Below are positions 59,987 through 64,000 of a stretch of DNA of 64,000 nucleotides, piece by piece. The first letter of the stretch is position 1. Each line of letters begins with the position of its first letter. Both the position numbers and the translations under genes were made by a program. The notes beneath the pieces are model-generated. The model made no database searches. It was not told the DNA's origin and worked only from the letters and a program-made list of their open reading frames with translations. This DNA comes from Streptomyces sp. MA5143a (lineage in GTDB: Bacteria; Actinomycetota; Actinomycetes; Streptomycetales; Streptomycetaceae): positions 1 through 64,000 of the forward strand of contig NZ_OLMK01000008.1 of NCBI RefSeq assembly GCF_900290235.1. The letters run 5' to 3'.

Positions 59987-62900
59987 TCAGTCCACGCCCA
60001 CCGCCCGCCACAGCTGGCCGTCGGCGTTCGTGTCCGTCGTCTGTACGAGCTGCGTGCCCGCCGTCGAGTTGGACACCGACAGCAGCTTGCCGCTGTTCAC
60101 GTTCTTGATCTTGTAGTAGCCGTTCGCGTCGGCGATCGGTGTCCAGCGCCGGCTCGCGGCGTTGTCGTCGGGCTGCTGGGTGATCGTCGCGCCGTCCGTG
60201 GTGGACCCGCCGGTGACGGCCAGCAGCTGACCGCTGTTCTGGTTGACGATCTCGTAGCTGCCGTCACCGACCGCGACCCACTGCCAGCGCTGGTTCTGCG
60301 CTGCGGTGTCGTTCCACTGGATGACGTTCGCCCCGGCGGCGGTCGACGCGCCGGAGACGTCGATCGCCTTGCCGCTGCTCTTGTTGAGGACCTTGTAGAA
60401 CGTGCTCCCGCCGGGGAAGGCGATGGAGGCGAACGCGTCCAGCGCGCAGACCGTGTTGGACGAGGCCGTGTTCTTCGTGCCGGTGCACACGACCTTGATC
60501 GTGTGGGGACCCGCGACGAGATCCGTCTTCTCGAACAGCACCACCTGCTTCGTCACCGTCGAGGCATACGCGTCGACGCCCGACTGCACCAGGGTGCCGT
60601 CGAGGTAGACGTCGACCTTGCCCATGTTCGGCTGCCTCATGCCGAGGTACCGCACGCCCGAGCCGGTGAACGCGTACTGGACGGAGTCGCCCGCCCTGCT
60701 CGTGAACTTCTCGGACCCGTTCATGTCCTTGGTGTCGTTCCAGTTGGACCACGTGCCGGAGTAGGTCACGCTGGCCGCCTTGTCGTCGACGTAGGCCCAC
60801 GACTGCCGTACGAGGGACTTCGACGCGGGGGACGCGTTCCCCTGGGCGTCCACGACGTAGAGGCGGTACTGGCCGGCCGTCTGCGGGACGGGGATGCTCG
60901 TCGCGGTTCCGGCTGCCTTCGTCATCGTGGGCCCGACGGCGAACGTCGTCGTACCGGAGGGCGCCAGCCAGAGCGTGCTGCTCGCGTCACCGACACCGCG
61001 GACGGGAATGGACGACACGCCCTTGCCGGTGAAGGTGCTCGCGGGCAGGGCGTAGTCCTGAACGCCCACGGTGCTGCGGGGGACGAGGTCCTTGTAGGCG
61101 TCTTCCAGACCGGCGTTCACGGCGATGCCGTACGCCTGCGCGGGCCACACGCTGTCCGGGTACGCGCGCACATCCTGGATGGTGCTGTTGGGGACGCCCT
61201 TGTTGGCGATCCTGTTGAGGGTGCCGTAGGTGTTGGTGATGGTCAGGTCGTGCTGCCGGCCCCAGGTACCGGAGTTGATGGTGTAGGCCACGCCCGGGTC
61301 GACGTCGAGCACGTTGTCGTGCTCGTTGAGGTAGGCCGAGCCCTCGTCGGGGTGCATTCCGTACTTGTGGCCGGCCGGAACACCCTGGATGTGGTTGTCG
61401 CTGATCTCGGTTCCCGGCTGACTGCCCAGGGTGTAGATGGGGGCGGAGTCACCGAGCACCTGCATGGTGTCTATGAGCTGGTTGTGGCTGATGGTGTTGT
61501 TCTTCGCCGTGGTGGTCGGGTTCCCGGGCTGGATGGAGTTCGTCGAACCGTCGAAGTTCCACCAGCCCCAGCCGAGGGTGATGCCCGCCCACGGGGACTT
61601 CTCGATCCGGTTGTGCTCCACGGACAGGGAGTCCACGAAGTACGCCGACACGGGGCTGGAGCCCTGGAACAACACCGCGCTGTCGTAGAGGTAGTTGTTC
61701 GTGATCGAGATGTTCTCGCAGAGCCCCTCGACGTTCACCGGGTACTTCTCGCGGTTGGTCGAGGTGTAGTCCCCGATGTACACGTGCTGGGGGTGCCCCA
61801 CGGTGATCGCGGAGCCGGCTATGTCATTGGTGACGTTGCCGGTCAGCTGGGAGTCGGTCACGTCGTTGACCATGTTGATCCCGTCGGCGCCGGTGTGCCG
61901 CACCGTGTTGCGCCGCAGGGTGATGCCGTCGGCGTTCTCGATCTGGATGATGCCAGGCGGCAGGTCGACGTTGCGGTAGGTGTACGCGTGGAAGTTCTTC
62001 CTCGCGTACACCGTCGAGCCGGCGTTGCCCTGCTGGCCCTGCCGGAAGACGGAGCCCGCCACATTGGTCAGGCCCCAGTCGGAGTGTTCGACGGTGAGCC
62101 CGGAGAACGTGATGTTCCGCGCGTGGTCGGTCGTGGACGTGCCCGCGATCCTGAGGAGGGTGGACACGTTGTTCGGCGCGAAGACCTTCGCCGACGTCAT
62201 GTCCTCGGAGCCCGACTTGTAGTAGTAGACGGTGTGCTTCGCCTTGTCGAAGTAGAACTCGCCCGGTTGGTCGAGGAATTCGTACGCGTTCATGAAGGTG
62301 TGGGTGCCGCCGCCGGCGTCGAATCTGCCGTTCGGCGGTCCCTGGGCGATGGCCGCGCCCGGCTGCTGGAACAGGGCCACGCGGTTGGCGCCGTCCGCGC
62401 TCGTGGTGATCTGACGGACCCCCACGATGGCCGACGTCCAGGTCGTCTGCGTCCTGATCTCCACGTCGTCCTGGTTGGCGGCGACCGCGGGCAGATCGGT
62501 GAGGCCGTACTTGGCGCCGTCGCACTGCGAACCCGACTCCCAGGCCCAGGGAGCCTGGCCGGCCGTGATGGTGTAGGTGCCGTAGCAGCCGGCCGAGGAA
62601 ACCGTCTTGGAGGCCATCTGGGCGCGCTTGCCGTCGACGTAGAGCGCGCGGAGCTTGTCGTCGCGGTCCAGCGGGGCCTTCCAGATGTTCCCGCTGTGCT
62701 GCGTCCAGCCGGTCACCGGGACACCACCGTTCAGCACCGGCTTCTCGTCCTGGTAGGCGGCGTACACGACACGGTGGCCGTTCGTCCCGGAGTCGGCCGA
62801 CGTGAAGTCGATGGTGCTGCTCACGGGGTAGTTGCCGCCGCGCAGGAAGACGTTGATGTCGCCGGTCATGTCGTCGTTGACCGTGCGTACGACGTCCCGC

Positions 62901-63094
62901 GCGTGCCGCAGGGTCTTGAACGGCGCGGTGATCGTCCCGGCGTTGGTGTCGCTGCCGTCGGGGGCGACGTAGTACGTCGCCTGGGTCGCGGCCGAGGCCG
63001 GGGTCGACAGCGTGAGGGAGGTCAGCGGCGTCGCGGCGAGGGCCATGGCCAGCACGGCCGACAGCCTGCGGACGGGGGAGGGGAAGGGCTTCAT
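59987..63094 (-). CDS. Large secreted beta-helix protein with C-terminal ricin-type domain
   Basis: A 1035-residue secreted protein. Signal peptide about residues 1-35 (hydrophobic core then PASAAT). Entry segment YYVAPDGSDTNAGTITAPFK (about 41-60) and FLRGGNYPVSS, close to the 26.6-kb protein. The beta-helix (about 310-620) has Asn-rich turns: LTVEHSDWGLTN, RRNTVRHTG, QLTGNVTNDI, TNNYLYDS, EHNRIEK, KNNTISHNQL, SDNHIQG. About 775-895 is a galactose-binding-like module, and 900-1035 a ricin-type beta-trefoil (VLNKSSGKAIDVSGAS, IVNQNSGQLLAVTGGS, IKNVNSGKLLSVSNS). Probably a polysaccharide-directed enzyme or binder; catalytic residues not assigned. Confidence 0.85.
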   Translation of the reverse strand: MKPFPSPVRRLSAVLAMALAATPLTSLTLSTPASAATQATYYVAPDGSDTNAGTITAPFKTLRHARDVVRTVNDDMTGDINVFLRGGNYPVSSTIDFTSADSGTNGHRVVYAAYQDEKPVLNGGVPVTGWTQHSGNIWKAPLDRDDKLRALYVDGKRAQMASKTVSSAGCYGTYTITAGQAPWAWESGSQCDGAKYGLTDLPAVAANQDDVEIRTQTTWTSAIVGVRQITTSADGANRVALFQQPGAAIAQGPPNGRFDAGGGTHTFMNAYEFLDQPGEFYFDKAKHTVYYYKSGSEDMTSAKVFAPNNVSTLLRIAGTSTTDHARNITFSGLTVEHSDWGLTNVAGSVFRQGQQGNAGSTVYARKNFHAYTYRNVDLPPGIIQIENADGITLRRNTVRHTGADGINMVNDVTDSQLTGNVTNDIAGSAITVGHPQHVYIGDYTSTNREKYPVNVEGLCENISITNNYLYDSAVLFQGSSPVSAYFVDSLSVEHNRIEKSPWAGITLGWGWWNFDGSTNSIQPGNPTTTAKNNTISHNQLIDTMQVLGDSAPIYTLGSQPGTEISDNHIQGVPAGHKYGMHPDEGSAYLNEHDNVLDVDPGVAYTINSGTWGRQHDLTITNTYGTLNRIANKGVPNSTIQDVRAYPDSVWPAQAYGIAVNAGLEDAYKDLVPRSTVGVQDYALPASTFTGKGVSSIPVRGVGDASSTLWLAPSGTTTFAVGPTMTKAAGTATSIPVPQTAGQYRLYVVDAQGNASPASKSLVRQSWAYVDDKAASVTYSGTWSNWNDTKDMNGSEKFTSRAGDSVQYAFTGSGVRYLGMRQPNMGKVDVYLDGTLVQSGVDAYASTVTKQVVLFEKTDLVAGPHTIKVVCTGTKNTASSNTVCALDAFASIAFPGGSTFYKVLNKSSGKAIDVSGASTAAGANVIQWNDTAAQNQRWQWVAVGDGSYEIVNQNSGQLLAVTGGSTTDGATITQQPDDNAASRRWTPIADANGYYKIKNVNSGKLLSVSNSTAGTQLVQTTDTNADGQLWRAVGVD

Positions 63095-63209
63095 CGTCTG
63101 CCCCTCCTACTCGATCGGTCGGTCGGGAAGGCGTTCATGCGGCGGCTCCGGGGGTGTTGTCGGTGCGGGTACGCGGACGGCGGGACTTCTCAGGGGCAGA
63201 AGCAGGGGC

Positions 63210-63239
63210 ACGGGTTGGGGTACGGGTTGGGGTACGGGC
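63210..63239 (+). repeat. 12-bp G-rich tandem repeat with G-quadruplex potential
   Basis: ACGGGTTGGGGT at 63210-63221 is repeated exactly at 63222-63233 with a third start after it. The five runs GGG, GGGG, GGG, GGGG, GGG are separated by loops of TT or TAC, which fits a G-quadruplex on the plus strand. It lies in the 235-bp gap upstream of the large secreted protein (template strand of that gene). Confidence 0.65.
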
Positions 63240-63329
63240 TTCCCTCGCGGCGGACGCGGCGTGGCCGGGGTAATCGGTCGGGCCGGTGGAGGGAGGCTGG
63301 ACGGGGGGCCCGCTTGCCCCTCAGCGGCA

Positions 63330-64000
63330 TCAGGGGGCACCGCCGACGGTGGTGGGGACGTCCTGCCTGATCAGCCCTCGCTCACGGAGGTCGCCCCAGA
63401 GCGCCCGGGGTACGGCGCTCCGCTGGAGGGCCACGTTCTGCGTCACCTGTGCGCGGTCGCGCATGCCCAGTGTGACGTTGACGGTGCTGGGATGGGTGGT
63501 CGGGAAGGCGAGGGCGGCTGCGGGAAGGCTGGTGCCGTGCTCCTCGCAGACCTCCGCGATCGCCCGTGCGCGGGCGACCAGCTCAGGGGGAGCGTCCTGG
63601 TAGTCGTACTTCATGCCTTCGGCGGGCCGTGGACGCGAGAGCAGCCCGGAGTTGAAGACACCGGCCGCGACGACGCTCTTGCCCGTCTCCCGCGCGGCGG
63701 GCAGCACGTCGTCCAGCGCCGACTGGTCGAGGAGGGTGTAGCGCCCGGCGAGCATGACCACGTCGGCGGCGGTCTCCCGCAGGAAACGGGCGAGCATGGC
63801 CGACCGGTTCATGCCGGCGCCGACGGCCCCGACGACCCCTTGGTCGCGCAGCTCCGCCAGAGCGGGCAGGGCCTCGTCGGCGGCCTGCCGCCAGTGGTCG
63901 TCGGGGTCGTGCACATACACGATGTCGAGTCGGTCGAGGCCGGTGCGGCGCAGGGAGTCCTCGAGGGAGCGGAGCACGCCGTCGCGGCTGAAGTCCCACT
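63330..64000 (-). CDS. Aldo/keto reductase, partial (continues beyond window)
   Basis: The C-terminal 223 residues of an aldo/keto reductase, cut by the window end at 64000. Features: WDFSRDGVLRSLEDSLRRTG, LDIVYVHDPDD, the GAVGAGMNRSAML strand, VMLAGRYTLLDQSALD, KSVVAAGVFNSGLL and AALAFPTTHPSTVNVTLGMR. The pattern fits the D-threo-aldose 1-dehydrogenase/L-fucose dehydrogenase subgroup. The N-terminal catalytic Asp-Tyr-Lys and the start codon lie outside, so activity cannot be judged. It is upstream of the beta-helix gene on the same strand with a 235-bp gap. Confidence 0.85.
   Translation of the reverse strand, partial: WDFSRDGVLRSLEDSLRRTGLDRLDIVYVHDPDDHWRQAADEALPALAELRDQGVVGAVGAGMNRSAMLARFLRETAADVVMLAGRYTLLDQSALDDVLPAARETGKSVVAAGVFNSGLLSRPRPAEGMKYDYQDAPPELVARARAIAEVCEEHGTSLPAAALAFPTTHPSTVNVTLGMRDRAQVTQNVALQRSAVPRALWGDLRERGLIRQDVPTTVGGAP

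Overview
The base composition (very GC-rich, codon third positions almost all G or C), the frequent GTG/TTG starts, ATGA/GTGA stop-start overlaps and the gene families all point to a Streptomyces chromosome (actinomycete). Annotation is from reading the sequence only; no database search was run. I find no rRNA, tRNA, CRISPR array, transposase or replication origin.

Layout. 0-5.6 kb: myo-inositol-type catabolism (Cgl0159-family aldolase, IolC kinase) divergent from a three-gene sugar ABC importer, closed by a 92-nt hairpin. 5.7-14.5 kb: a complete FxSxx-COOH ribosomal-peptide system: a 51-residue precursor ending FQSSL, radical SAM/SPASM maturase FxsB with an HExxH C-terminal extension, two TIR-like FxsC proteins, and FxsT (ParA-like NTPase + TIR-like + NB-ARC + TPR). 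Both fxsC genes carry in-frame TTA codons, so they probably depend on the bldA tRNA and on development. 14.5-23 kb: alpha/beta hydrolase, GT-C-like membrane protein, Pr6Pr membrane protein, a membrane Ser/Thr kinase divergent from a SpoIIE phosphatase. 23-25.6 kb: cobalamin genes cbiD, cobK, cobH. 25.8-32.8 kb: acetyltransferases, a secreted beta-helix protein, a SUKH protein, a SnoaL-like protein, an NmrA pseudogene beside an AraC regulator, and two small conserved proteins. 32.9-36.5 kb: LysR regulator divergent from pcaF-pcaI-pcaJ (end of the beta-ketoadipate pathway). 36.5-42.8 kb: drug-efflux MFS, ABC exporter, and a TetR-controlled tautomerase/dehydrogenase locus with four copies of one operator, ending in a response-regulator fragment.

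42.9-54.1 kb: an iron-regulated metallophore-like locus. Leftward runs tauD-like oxygenase, sbnB, a type III PLP decarboxylase, sbnA-like synthase and a MATE exporter; rightward runs a Dpp-type ABC importer. The 261-bp divergent region carries two IdeR/DmdR1 iron boxes, one on a convincing promoter. No NRPS or NIS synthetase is present, so the product cannot be assigned. 54-59.9 kb: a ricin-fold secreted protein, two amino-acid permeases with a GntR regulator and a repeated 16-bp motif, and a membrane protein. 60-64 kb: a large secreted beta-helix/ricin-type protein (related to the one at 26.6 kb) and an aldo/keto reductase cut by the window end.

The two most interesting loci are the Fxs system, which couples a cyclophane-type peptide to proteins that look like bacterial NLR/TIR immunity parts, and the iron-box-controlled diaminopropionate locus.
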